From NCBI GenBank assembly GCA_028714955.1, contig JAQTLK010000002.1:16070-80069 (forward strand): 64,000 bases of DNA. The letters run 5' to 3'. The stretch comes from Sulfuricella sp. (GTDB taxonomy: Bacteria; Pseudomonadota; Gammaproteobacteria; Burkholderiales; Sulfuricellaceae). The notes beneath the pieces were generated by a model. The model was given only the letters and a program-made list of their open reading frames with translations, had not been told where the DNA came from and made no database searches. Position 1 is the stretch's first letter, and each line of letters opens with the position of its first letter. Shown one piece after another: positions 18,711 to 28,011 of the stretch. The translations under genes and the position numbers were made by a program.

Positions 18711-19375
18711 GCATACGTGTTCTGCTCGTGGACGATCACACGCTTTTCCGCAAGGGGCTGGCCGAGTTGCTGGAGCGCAACCCGCAAATCAGTGTCGCCG
18801 GCGTTACCGGCAGCGCGGAAGAAGCGCGCCAGTTGCTGGAAGAACTCAAGCCTGACGTCATGGTGACCGATCTACACATGCAGCCGGTGGACGGCCTCTC
18901 CCTGTTGCGCCAGCTGCAGCAGGAAGGCAACGGCATCCCTACCCTGGTGCTTACGGTGAGCAATGCCGAGGAGGATCTGGCCAACGTGCTTCGCGCGGGC
19001 GCGCGCGGCTATTTGCTCAAGGACATGGAGCCGGATGATGTGGCGGACGCGATCGTGCGTGCCGCCCGCGGGGAAACGGTGGTCGCGCCTTCCATGACCA
19101 TGAAGCTCGTCGGTCTGCTGCAAAACAACCAGCCGGCCGCGCAGCAACCAGCTTCCATGCTCGATCTGCTGACCCAGCGCGAACGCGAAATCCTTTCCCA
19201 TCTGGCGCTCGGAGAAAGCAACAAGGTTATCGCGCGCCAGCTGGACATCAGCCACGATACCGTCAAGCTTCACGTGCGGCACATTCTCTCCAAGCTTAGC
19301 TTGACCTCCCGCGTCGAAGCCGCAATCTTCGCTGTCGAACACAAGCTTTCCAGCGCACCATCCAACGCTAACTAA
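18707..19375 (+). CDS. NarL/LuxR-family response regulator
   Basis: IRVLLVDDHTLFRKGLAELLE; C-terminal LTQREREILSHLALGESNKVIARQLDISHDTVKLHVRHILSKL. Confidence 0.94.
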   Translation: MSIRVLLVDDHTLFRKGLAELLERNPQISVAGVTGSAEEARQLLEELKPDVMVTDLHMQPVDGLSLLRQLQQEGNGIPTLVLTVSNAEEDLANVLRAGARGYLLKDMEPDDVADAIVRAARGETVVAPSMTMKLVGLLQNNQPAAQQPASMLDLLTQREREILSHLALGESNKVIARQLDISHDTVKLHVRHILSKLSLTSRVEAAIFAVEHKLSSAPSNAN

Positions 19376-19416
19376 AGCAGCTTCTTCCCGATTATTTTTT
19401 ACGGATCATTCAAGTC

Positions 19417-20850
19417 ATGGAATTTTTGCCCATTTTTTTCGACATCAAAGGCCAACCCTGCAGCGTCATCGGTGGAGGCGATGTGGCGGCGCGCAAAGCC
19501 GCGATGCTGCTGCAATCCGGGGGCAAGGTTACGGTGGTGGCGCCGCAACTTTGCGCGGCACTGAAAAGAGAGGCCGACAAAGGTGCAATCACCCATGTTC
19601 AGGCGCACTTTTCACCCGAACATCTGGATCATGCCGTAATCGTCATCGCCGCAACCGATGACCGGGCGGTAAACCAGCGCGTATCCGAGATTGCCAGGGC
19701 GCGGCGCATCCCCGTCAACGTCGTGGATGACCCGGAACTTTGTTCCTTCATCATGCCTTCGGTCATCGATCGCTCGCCTGTTGTCGTGGCGGTCTCGACG
19801 GGCGGCGCTTCCCCGGTTCTGGCGCGCCTGCTGCGCGCCCGCCTGGAAACCCTGATTCCCGCTTCATACGGGCGTCTTGCGGCGCTGGCGGACAACTTCC
19901 GCGGCAAAGTGAAGCAGCATTTCAGCGAATCGGGGCAAAGACGAATTTTCTGGGAGAAAATTTTTCAGGGGCCCATTGCGGAAATGGTTTTTGCCGGGCG
20001 CGAGGAGCAGGCAACGAGCGCCCTGGAACAGGCGATCACCGAGGCAGCGGACATCCCGCCCCAGGGCGAGGTTTACCTGGTGGGCGGCGGTCCGGGCAAC
20101 CCTGACTTGCTCACTTTTCGCGCCCTGCGCCTGATGCAGCAGGCAGATGTCATCGTTTACGACAACCTCGTCACGCCGCAGGTCCTGGAGATGACCCGGC
20201 GCGATGCCGACCGCATTTTTGTCGGCAAGCAGCGCGCCAACCACGCCATGCGCCAGGAAGAAATCAACGAATTGCTGGTCAAGCTGGCCAAGGAAGGCAA
20301 GCGGGTGCTTCGTCTCAAGGGCGGCGACCCGTTCATTTTCGGTCGCGGCGGCGAGGAAATCGAAACGCTTTCCGCCAACCGTATTCCGTTTCAGGTGGTG
20401 CCAGGCATAACCGCTGCATCAGGCGTTGCCTCCTATGCCGGCATCCCGTTGACCCACCGCGACTATGCCCAGGCTTGCGTGTTCGTGACCGGACATCTCA
20501 AGGACGGCACCATGGACCTTGACTGGGAAATGCTGGCGCGTCCCAACCAGACCGTCGTCATTTACATGGGGCTGCTGGGCTTGCCGGTGTTGTGCCAGCG
20601 GCTGATTGCCCACGGCCTGACGCCATTCACGCCGGCCGCCATCGTCCAGCAAGGCACGACACCCAGCCAGCGCGTCGTTACCGGAACGCTCGAATCCCTG
20701 CCGCAGCTTGCCGCCGATGCCAACTTGAAACCCCCTACATTGATCATCGTCGGCAAAGTGGTGAGCTTGCAAGGCAAGCTGGCATGGTTCAAGCCGGACC
20801 TGAAATCCGAAGGCAATTTCGCGCTGACGCGGAATAGTGGCCAAGAATAG
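19417..20850 (+). CDS. cysG: Siroheme synthase
   Basis: FFDIKGQPCSVIGGGDVAARKAAMLL plus VYLVGGGPGNPDLLTFRALRLMQQADVIVYDNLV. Confidence 0.96.
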   Translation: MEFLPIFFDIKGQPCSVIGGGDVAARKAAMLLQSGGKVTVVAPQLCAALKREADKGAITHVQAHFSPEHLDHAVIVIAATDDRAVNQRVSEIARARRIPVNVVDDPELCSFIMPSVIDRSPVVVAVSTGGASPVLARLLRARLETLIPASYGRLAALADNFRGKVKQHFSESGQRRIFWEKIFQGPIAEMVFAGREEQATSALEQAITEAADIPPQGEVYLVGGGPGNPDLLTFRALRLMQQADVIVYDNLVTPQVLEMTRRDADRIFVGKQRANHAMRQEEINELLVKLAKEGKRVLRLKGGDPFIFGRGGEEIETLSANRIPFQVVPGITAASGVASYAGIPLTHRDYAQACVFVTGHLKDGTMDLDWEMLARPNQTVVIYMGLLGLPVLCQRLIAHGLTPFTPAAIVQQGTTPSQRVVTGTLESLPQLAADANLKPPTLIIVGKVVSLQGKLAWFKPDLKSEGNFALTRNSGQE

Positions 20851-20912
20851 GGGTGTCTGCCTGCGGTGCCCCTGCCGCGTTATCAAATTTATTTCGGACT
20901 CAGAAATTAACC

Positions 20913-21584
20913 ATGACGGAATCCGACTGGCAAAACATGATGCTGTTGCTGTTGTGCTGGCTGGCTTATTTCACCCTGCATTCGACGCTTGCCTCGCTAT
21001 GGGTCAAAAACAGGCTCGCCGCGCTTCGTCCCGGATTGATGCCGGCCTACCGGATGGCGTTCAACGTACTGGCTGTCTTGCTCCTGCTGCCGATACTCTG
21101 GCTCATGTACCGTGCTCCCGGCCCGACGCTATGGCGCTGGGACGGCGCCGCCGCGTGGCTGGCAAACGGCCTGGCGCTGGCGGCGTTGCTGGGTTTCCTG
21201 CACACACTGAAATTCTACGATATGCGGGAATTTATCGGCCTGCGCCAGTGGCAACGGCACACCCGGCGCGTGGAAGACCTGGAGCACTTTCATCTTTCCC
21301 CGTTCCACCATTTTGTGCGCCACCCCTGGTATTTGTTCGGGCTGGTGCTGATCTGGACGCGCGACATGAATTTGGCTTTCTTTGCTTCAAGCGTGATGAT
21401 GACGCTTTATTTCATAATCGGATCGCGTCTGGAAGAAAGGAAACTGCTAATTTATCACGGCGAGGTTTATCGGCGCTATATGGCGCGCGTTCCCGGTTTG
21501 TTGCCCCTGCCGTGGAAATCATTGAGCGCGGCGGAAGCGGCGGAACTGGTCGGAAAAAGCGCCGCCAACCCGCCCACCGTTTGA
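20913..21584 (+). CDS. NnrU/isoprenylcysteine methyltransferase-like membrane protein
   Basis: Multi-TM protein with LSPFHHFVRHPWYLFGLVLIW...GSRLEERKLLIYHGEVYRRYMARVPGLLP. Confidence 0.75.
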   Translation: MTESDWQNMMLLLLCWLAYFTLHSTLASLWVKNRLAALRPGLMPAYRMAFNVLAVLLLLPILWLMYRAPGPTLWRWDGAAAWLANGLALAALLGFLHTLKFYDMREFIGLRQWQRHTRRVEDLEHFHLSPFHHFVRHPWYLFGLVLIWTRDMNLAFFASSVMMTLYFIIGSRLEERKLLIYHGEVYRRYMARVPGLLPLPWKSLSAAEAAELVGKSAANPPTV

Positions 21585-21606
21585 TTAAACAGGAGAACTT
21601 CACGAC

Positions 21607-22008
21607 ATGTTGAACAACCTGCTCGAATTTCTTGCCCATTGGGGCATCGCGGCCCTGTCCTTGTGGCTGGTCAGCTTCATTTTTCACGGCATCACCTTCT
21701 CGAACAAGCAATCGCTGTTCGTCGCAGCCTTGTTGCTTGGTTTTGCCAATGCGATCGTGCGACCCATATTCATTTTATTGACCTTTCCGCTCACCCTGAT
21801 CACGTTCGGCTTCTTCCTGCTGGTCATCAATGCGCTGATGCTCTTGCTGGTGTCGGCGCTGGTCGAGGGCTTCAAGGTTTCCGGCTTCTGGACGGCCTTT
21901 TTTGCCAGCATCATGGTCGCCATTTTCAGTTTCCTGATCGGCCTGTTCATATTCCAGTCGGGCGGACACCCGATCCTGATCCCGATGAACCACGGCATGA
22001 TGGTTTAA
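21607..22008 (+). CDS. Phage holin family (PF04020-type) membrane protein
   Basis: LLGFANAIVRPIFILLTFPLTLITFGFFLLVINALMLLLVSALVEGFKVSGF. Confidence 0.85.
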   Translation: MLNNLLEFLAHWGIAALSLWLVSFIFHGITFSNKQSLFVAALLLGFANAIVRPIFILLTFPLTLITFGFFLLVINALMLLLVSALVEGFKVSGFWTAFFASIMVAIFSFLIGLFIFQSGGHPILIPMNHGMMV

Positions 22009-22023
22009 GCAAGGGCGGCACCC

Positions 22024-22731
22024 ATGATCATTTCCAATCCCCACGCGGACCTGGTTTGCGACGAGCGCGACATTTACGAGCAACTTCTCTCGCTGCAAGG
22101 CGCGGACATTCTCGAACTGGGGTGTGGCAGGGCGGAAAAAACGCGAGCGATCAGCCAGAATGGAAAAGCGAGGACGATTACCGCCCTGGAGGTGGATGAA
22201 ATCCAGCACGCCGCAAATCTGCGCAACAACGACCTTGCCAACGTGACCTTCCGCCTCGGTGGCGCGGAAGCGATTCCCGCGCTGGACGAATCCTTCGACA
22301 TCGTGCTGATGTTCAAATCCCTGCACCACGTACCGGTGGCGCGGATGGATCGCGCCATGGCCGAAATCGCCCGGGTACTGAGGCCCGGCGGGCTGGCGTA
22401 TATTTCGGAGCCGGTTTTCGCTGGCGAATTCAATGAAATCCTGCGCCTTTTCCATGACGAAAAGGTAGTGCGCGAAGCCGCGTTTTCCGCTGTCGAACGC
22501 GCCGTATCCGCCGGGGTCTTCGAACTGGAAAGGCAGATATTCTTCAGCACCCCCAGCCGCTATGAAACTTTCGAGCATTTCGAGGAACGAATTCTGAAGG
22601 TCACCCATACCGAGCACCGGCTCTCGCCGGACCTGTACCGCCAGGTGCGCGAACGGTTCCTGCGCCACATGACGCCGCAAGGCGCCGATTTCGAGATGCC
22701 GTTGCGCGTCGACCTGTTGCGCAAGCCGTAA
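22024..22731 (+). CDS. Class I SAM-dependent methyltransferase
   Basis: LQGADILELGCGRAEKTRAIS...FDIVLMFKSLHHVPVARMDRAMAEIARVLRPGG. Confidence 0.88.
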   Translation: MIISNPHADLVCDERDIYEQLLSLQGADILELGCGRAEKTRAISQNGKARTITALEVDEIQHAANLRNNDLANVTFRLGGAEAIPALDESFDIVLMFKSLHHVPVARMDRAMAEIARVLRPGGLAYISEPVFAGEFNEILRLFHDEKVVREAAFSAVERAVSAGVFELERQIFFSTPSRYETFEHFEERILKVTHTEHRLSPDLYRQVRERFLRHMTPQGADFEMPLRVDLLRKP

Positions 22732-22750
22732 CGGACAACGGAGGAGGCCT

Positions 22751-23782
22751 ATGAAATATCGCCAATTGGGCAGCAGCGGCCTGCTGGTTTCGGAAATCTG
22801 CCTCGGCACGATGACCTACGGCGAGCAGAACAGCGCCGAGGATGCCCGCAACCAGTTGGACTATGCCGTCGCGCACGGCGTCAATTTCATCGATACTGCG
22901 GAGATGTATCCCGTCCCGCCACGCGCCGGCAGCCAGGGGCTGACCGAACAATATGTCGGCCGCTGGCTGAAAGGCGTGGCGCGCGACAAACTCGTCCTTG
23001 CCACCAAGGTGACTGGTCCGGCTCGCGGCTATGACTGGATACGGGGAGGGCCGCGGATCGCGCGACGGCATATTGAAGAAGCGATCGACGCCAGTCTGAA
23101 ACGGCTGCAGACAGACTACATCGACCTTTACCAGATCCACTGGCCGGACCGCAATGTGCCCATGTTCGGCCAGGCCACCTTCGACCCCGACGCCGAGCGC
23201 GAGACCACGCCCATCGCCGAACAACTTGCCGTCTTTGCCGGCCTGATCAAGGCTGGCAAGATCAGGCACATCGGTTTGAGCAATGAAACTCCATGGGGCG
23301 TGTGCCAGTTCATCCGCGCCTCCGAACAGGCTGGGTTGCCGCGCGTGGCTTCGATCCAGAACGCATACAGCCTCATCAACCGGGTGTTCGAGAGCGGGTT
23401 GGCGGAAATCGGCTTCCGTGAGAAAGTGGGCCTGCTGGCCTATAGTCCGCTGGGTTTCGGCGTGCTTTCCGGCAAGTATCTGGCGCCCTCGGGCACCGGG
23501 CGCATCAGCCTGTTTCCCGGCTTCGGGCAACGCTATGGCAAACCCAACGTCAACGAGGCGGTACGGGCTTACAGCGAGCTTGCACAAAAGGCAGGCATGG
23601 CGCCGGCCACAATGGCGCTCGCCTATGTGCGCAGCAAGTGGTTTGTGTCCAGCACCATCATTGGCGCCACCACCATGGAACAGCTCAGACAGAATATCGA
23701 TAGCGCGGAGGTTGAACTAAGCCCGGACACGCTGCGGGAGATTGAAGCCATCCACGCACGCTATCCCAATCCTGCGCCATAA
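22751..23782 (+). CDS. Aldo/keto reductase (Tas-like)
   Basis: MKYRQLGSSGLLVSEICLGTMTYGEQNSAEDARNQLDYAVAHGVNFIDTAEMYPVP. Confidence 0.93.
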   Translation: MKYRQLGSSGLLVSEICLGTMTYGEQNSAEDARNQLDYAVAHGVNFIDTAEMYPVPPRAGSQGLTEQYVGRWLKGVARDKLVLATKVTGPARGYDWIRGGPRIARRHIEEAIDASLKRLQTDYIDLYQIHWPDRNVPMFGQATFDPDAERETTPIAEQLAVFAGLIKAGKIRHIGLSNETPWGVCQFIRASEQAGLPRVASIQNAYSLINRVFESGLAEIGFREKVGLLAYSPLGFGVLSGKYLAPSGTGRISLFPGFGQRYGKPNVNEAVRAYSELAQKAGMAPATMALAYVRSKWFVSSTIIGATTMEQLRQNIDSAEVELSPDTLREIEAIHARYPNPAP

Positions 23783-23896
23783 GGGAAATAGTTGCCACGC
23801 TGGCCTCGTGCGAAGTCGGGCTGGTGATATCGGCGAATCCGGGAGAGGGATCCTGGGGGCGGCGGCGCGGCCCCGTCCAGGGCGCGCCGCGGGCAA

Positions 23897-24193
23897 TCAC
23901 TTCTTTTTGGCGGGCTTCGCGGCGGCAACCACGTCGGCCAGCGCCTTGCCGACCTTGAATTTGACCACTTTCTTGGCGGCGATCTTCATTGCCGCGCCGG
24001 TCGCGGGGTTGCGGCCTTCGCGCGCGGCGCGTTCCGTCACTTCGAAAGTACCAAAACCGATCAGCTGCACGGATTCGTTTTTGGCCATGCTTTCCTTGAC
24101 CGTCGCCATCAGGGCGTCCAGCACTTCGGCTGTTTTGGCTTTGGAAATGCCGGTCTTGCCTGCGACGGAATCGATCAGTTCAGTTTTGTTCAT
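23897..24193 (-). CDS. HU family DNA-binding protein
   Basis: MNKTELIDSVAGKTGISKAKTAEVLDALMATVKESMAKNESVQLIGFGTFEVTERAAREGRNPATG. Confidence 0.95.
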   Translation of the reverse strand: MNKTELIDSVAGKTGISKAKTAEVLDALMATVKESMAKNESVQLIGFGTFEVTERAAREGRNPATGAAMKIAAKKVVKFKVGKALADVVAAAKPAKKK

Positions 24194-24314
24194 AGTTGTC
24201 ATCTCCACAGAGGTGTTGGTAAGAATTGGAATTGCAGGCTGGATTGTGCCTCATTTTTGCGAAATTAACGACTCCGCGAAGCAGAAATATGCCGCAAGGC
24301 GAAATCCGGGGTTG

Positions 24315-25079
24315 TCAAACCTGGTCCCGCCATTGCCGGATCGCGGCAAATACGTCCACGGGCGGCACGAGGGGGTGGCCGGCGAAGCGGCTGGCGGCGG
24401 CGATGACGGCGGGTTCGCCGCAGCGCAGAAAGGGGTTGGTCAACTTTTCCAGGCCGATGCTTGAAGGCAGGGTGGGGCGGCCTTGCGAGCGCGTCGCGCG
24501 ATCCCTGTGCTCGCGCTCCAGCAGTGCGGCATTGCCGGGCTCGACCAATTTTGCGAAATGGATATTCTCCAGTGTGTATTCGTGGGCGCAACAGACTTTT
24601 GTGTCATCCGGCAGGGCGGAAAACTTGGCCAGCGAGGCATGCATCTGTTGCGCGGAGCCCTCGAACAGGCGTCCGCAGCCGCAGGCAAACAGCGCATCGC
24701 CACAAAACAAGGTATTTATCCCATAATACGCAATGTGGCCGGCGGTGTGGCCAGGCACGTCAAGCACCTGGAATGCGATTCCCAGGCTGGGAAAGTCGAT
24801 CACGTCGCTTTCCCCGACCGGATGAGTGATGCTGGCAATGGCCTCGCGGCGCGGGCCGTAAACAGGGGCACTGAACAGCCGATGCAGTTCAGCTGCGCCG
24901 CCGGTATGGTCTCGGTGGTGGTGGGTGAGCAGGATGGCGACAAGACTTAGCCGATGGTGTCGCAGATAGTCCGCAGCCGGAACGGCATCGCCGGGATCCA
25001 CGACGATGGCGCTCGCGCCGTGGCGGATCAGCCAGATGTAGTTGTCTTCAAAGGCAGGGATGGGAACGATTTCGATCAT
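24315..25079 (-). CDS. gloB: Hydroxyacylglutathione hydrolase
   Basis: IPAFEDNYIWLI...ILLTHHHRDHTGG...DVPGHTAGHIAYY...FCGDALFACGCGRLFEG. Confidence 0.95.
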   Translation of the reverse strand: MIEIVPIPAFEDNYIWLIRHGASAIVVDPGDAVPAADYLRHHRLSLVAILLTHHHRDHTGGAAELHRLFSAPVYGPRREAIASITHPVGESDVIDFPSLGIAFQVLDVPGHTAGHIAYYGINTLFCGDALFACGCGRLFEGSAQQMHASLAKFSALPDDTKVCCAHEYTLENIHFAKLVEPGNAALLEREHRDRATRSQGRPTLPSSIGLEKLTNPFLRCGEPAVIAAASRFAGHPLVPPVDVFAAIRQWRDQV

Positions 25080-25107
25080 TTGCACATGTTTGGACGGGGC
25101 GGCCTAA

Positions 25108-25845
25108 ATGTCAAGTCTGGACGAAAATGCCTGGTTTGCTACCGCGCTGGGCCAGTATCTCCTGCGGCATGAGCAGGCTTACCACGATCAGGTGGTCGCG
25201 GATATTTTTGGTTTTAACGCGCTGCAACTGGGTTTGCTGGAGCATGACCTGTTGCGCGCCAGCCGTATTCCTTTCCGTTTTTGCGCCGGAATGGGGCCGC
25301 TCGTGGCGGTACGGGCGGACGTGGCGCAATTGCCAATTGCCAGCCAAACGGTAGACTTGCTGCTGTTGCCCCATGTGCTGGAATTCAGTGCCTATCCTCA
25401 CCAGATTCTGCGTGAAGCCGAACGGGTGCTGATGCCGGAGGGGCATCTGATCATCAGCGGTTTTAATCCATTCAGCCTGTGGGGTTTACGCAAGCTGATG
25501 GCTTATAATGCGCCAGGTTATCCCTGGCACGGCCATTTCATCAGCCTGATGCGGATCAAGGACTGGCTGGCCCTGCTTGGGTTTGAGGTGGCGGGCGGGC
25601 GCATGTGCTGTTATGAGCCACCGTTCCAGCAGGAGAACTTGTTGCGCAAATTCCGCTTCATGGCGGCGGCGGGCGACCGCTGGTGGGCGTTGGCCGGAGG
25701 GGTGTACTTCATCCATGCCAGGAAGCGCGTGCATGGCATGCGCTTGATCATGCCGCCCTGGAACGAAGCCCGGGCTGCGCGCAAGGGCTTGGCTCCCGCG
25801 GCACAGAAAACGGTTAGTCAAGGAATAACAAATTGTGATGAGTGA
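25108..25845 (+). CDS. SAM-dependent methyltransferase
   Basis: [47 protein letters not shown]. Confidence 0.85.
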   Translation: MSSLDENAWFATALGQYLLRHEQAYHDQVVADIFGFNALQLGLLEHDLLRASRIPFRFCAGMGPLVAVRADVAQLPIASQTVDLLLLPHVLEFSAYPHQILREAERVLMPEGHLIISGFNPFSLWGLRKLMAYNAPGYPWHGHFISLMRIKDWLALLGFEVAGGRMCCYEPPFQQENLLRKFRFMAAAGDRWWALAGGVYFIHARKRVHGMRLIMPPWNEARAARKGLAPAAQKTVSQGITNCDE

Positions 25846-26293
25846 TGATGGCATTGTTGATGTTTATACCGACGGAGCATGCAAAGGCAATCCCGGCCCC
25901 GGCGGCTGGGGTGTCTTGCTGCGATTTCGCGGCCAGGAAAAGGAACTGTGCGGCGGCGAAGCGCTGACGACCAATAACCGCATGGAACTGCTGGCGGTGA
26001 TCAAGGCGCTGGAAGCCTTGAGCCGGCCTTGTCAGGCACGGGTGCATACCGATTCGCAGTACGTGCAGAAAGGCATCAGCGAATGGATCCACAACTGGAA
26101 ACGGCGTGGCTGGCGCACGGCGGACAGGAAACCGGTGAAGAACATGGACTTGTGGCAGCAACTGGATGCCCTGGCCGCGCAACATCAAGTCGAATGGGTG
26201 TGGGTAAAAGGCCATGCGGGACATGCGGAGAACGAACGCGCCGATCAGTTGGCCAACCGGGGTGTCGAGATGCCAGACGCCTGCCGGGCTTGA
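25838..26293 (+). CDS. rnhA: Ribonuclease HI
   Basis: [24 protein letters not shown]...[14 protein letters not shown]...[10 protein letters not shown]...[18 protein letters not shown]. Confidence 0.96.
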   Translation: MSDDGIVDVYTDGACKGNPGPGGWGVLLRFRGQEKELCGGEALTTNNRMELLAVIKALEALSRPCQARVHTDSQYVQKGISEWIHNWKRRGWRTADRKPVKNMDLWQQLDALAAQHQVEWVWVKGHAGHAENERADQLANRGVEMPDACRA

Positions 26294-26318
26294 TTTTTAA
26301 CGTGGAACCTTATCAATC

Positions 26319-27026
26319 TTGCGCCAGATCATTTTAGATACCGAAACCACCGGACTGGAAATCAGCCTCGGACACCGCATCATCGAAATTGCGGCGGTCG
26401 AGATGGTGAGCCGCCGCTTGACCAGCAATCATTTTCACCAGTATCTCAACCCTGGGCGGGAAATTGATCCGGGCGCCCAGCAGGTGCATGGCATCAGCCT
26501 GGAATTCCTCCAGGACAAGCCGCTGTTCAAAGACGTTGTGCAGGACTTCCTCGCTTATGTCGCTGGCGCCGAGCTCATCATTCACAACGCGCCATTCGAT
26601 ATCGGCTTTCTCAATTACGAACTGGACCTGCTCGGCATGCAGCCGATCCAGCACTATTGTCCGGTCATTACCGATACCCTGAAGATGGCCAAGGCCTTGC
26701 GTCCTGGCCAGAAAAACAATCTCGATGCCTTGTGCAAAAGCTACCAGATTGACAATTCCAGGCGCACCCTGCACGGCGCGCTGGTCGATACCGAATTGCT
26801 GGCGGAGGTCTATCTGGCCATGACGCGCGGCCAGGAAAGCCTGATGATGGAATCCGGGCCCGTGCAGGCGAAGCGCATTGCCCCTGCGCCAGGCGCGCAG
26901 CGACAACCGTTGCGGGTGTTGCCGGCGACGGACGAGGAATTGCAGGCGCACCACCTGTATCTGGAGGCGCTGGACGCGGCGAGCCGCGGCGGGTGCGTGT
27001 GGAAACTTGCGAGTCTGGATGCATAA
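26319..27026 (+). CDS. dnaQ: DNA polymerase III epsilon subunit
   Basis: IILDTETTGLEISLGHRIIEIAAVEMVSRRLTSNHFHQYLNPGREID...HNAPFDIGFLNYEL. Confidence 0.95.
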   Translation: MRQIILDTETTGLEISLGHRIIEIAAVEMVSRRLTSNHFHQYLNPGREIDPGAQQVHGISLEFLQDKPLFKDVVQDFLAYVAGAELIIHNAPFDIGFLNYELDLLGMQPIQHYCPVITDTLKMAKALRPGQKNNLDALCKSYQIDNSRRTLHGALVDTELLAEVYLAMTRGQESLMMESGPVQAKRIAPAPGAQRQPLRVLPATDEELQAHHLYLEALDAASRGGCVWKLASLDA

Positions 27027-28011
27027 GGCGCCGGGAAGCAACAGCTTGAACATTCAGCTCATGCTGGCCGGCGCCTTGCGGTCGTGCCATTTTCCGCGCG
27101 CGCTTCTCCTGGCGCTGGTCCTGGCGTGTACAGGCGCATGGGCTACCGCGCCGGCCAATATTGCGATCGTTCTGAGCGACGATTCCGCGCCCTATCAGGA
27201 AACGGCCAACAATATCCGCGCGCTGGTCGGCCAAAACGCGGGGCGGGCGGCGGTGAGCGTCTACTCGCCGGCGGGGAGGAAGCCTGATTTCGGCAGGGAT
27301 CGCCAGGACATGATCGTTGCCGTCGGCGTGCGCGCCACTCAGGAAATGGCGGCACTGAATTTGACAACGCCGGTGCTGGCAACGCTGATCCCGCGCCAGG
27401 CATTCGAGAAGATTGCCCGCCAGCGCGATTACCGGCAATTTTCGGCGGTCTATCTCGACCAGCCCCTGGCGCGGCAGATGGAGCTGATTCACCTGGCATT
27501 ACCGGAGCGGAGCAGAATCGGCGTGGTGCTGGGGCCGGAATCCCAGGACGCTTTGAAAGCGCTGCAACTCGCGGCGAGAGAAGCCAAATTCGCGCTGGTG
27601 GTGGAAAAAATAGGCGCGGATGGAGACCTGCTTCCCGCGCTGCAGCGGGTGCTTGCCGACAGCGATGTTTTGCTGGCCATGCCCGATCCCCTGGTGTTCA
27701 ACAGGGGCACGGTGCAAAGCCTGCTGCTCACGACTTACCGTTACCAGGAACCGGTAATCGGATTCTCTCATGCCTACGTCAAGGCAGGCGCGCTTGCCGC
27801 GGTTTATACCACGCCGGAACAGGCCGGCAGGCAGGCGGGGGAAGTGCTGTTGCGCGTCCTGGCCGGCAAGTCATGGGTGCTGCCGCCGCCGGAATATCCG
27901 AAGTATTTTTCTGTCAGTCTCAATTATCAGGTCGCACGCTCGCTCGCCATCAACGTGGACGACGAAATGGCGCTTGATCAGAAACTCAAGCGCGCGGAGA
28001 TGCTGGAATGA
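27019..28011 (+). CDS. Exported ABC-type substrate-binding protein
   Basis: Signal peptide RALLLALVLACTGAWA; IAIVLSDDSAPYQETANNI...TPVLATLIPRQAFEKI...IGVVLGPESQDALKAL. Confidence 0.78.
   Translation: MHKAPGSNSLNIQLMLAGALRSCHFPRALLLALVLACTGAWATAPANIAIVLSDDSAPYQETANNIRALVGQNAGRAAVSVYSPAGRKPDFGRDRQDMIVAVGVRATQEMAALNLTTPVLATLIPRQAFEKIARQRDYRQFSAVYLDQPLARQMELIHLALPERSRIGVVLGPESQDALKALQLAAREAKFALVVEKIGADGDLLPALQRVLADSDVLLAMPDPLVFNRGTVQSLLLTTYRYQEPVIGFSHAYVKAGALAAVYTTPEQAGRQAGEVLLRVLAGKSWVLPPPEYPKYFSVSLNYQVARSLAINVDDEMALDQKLKRAEMLE

Noticed and set aside
21775-22809. 344-aa minus-strand ORF
   Set aside because: Spans the holin-like and methyltransferase genes in antisense; shadow ORF.
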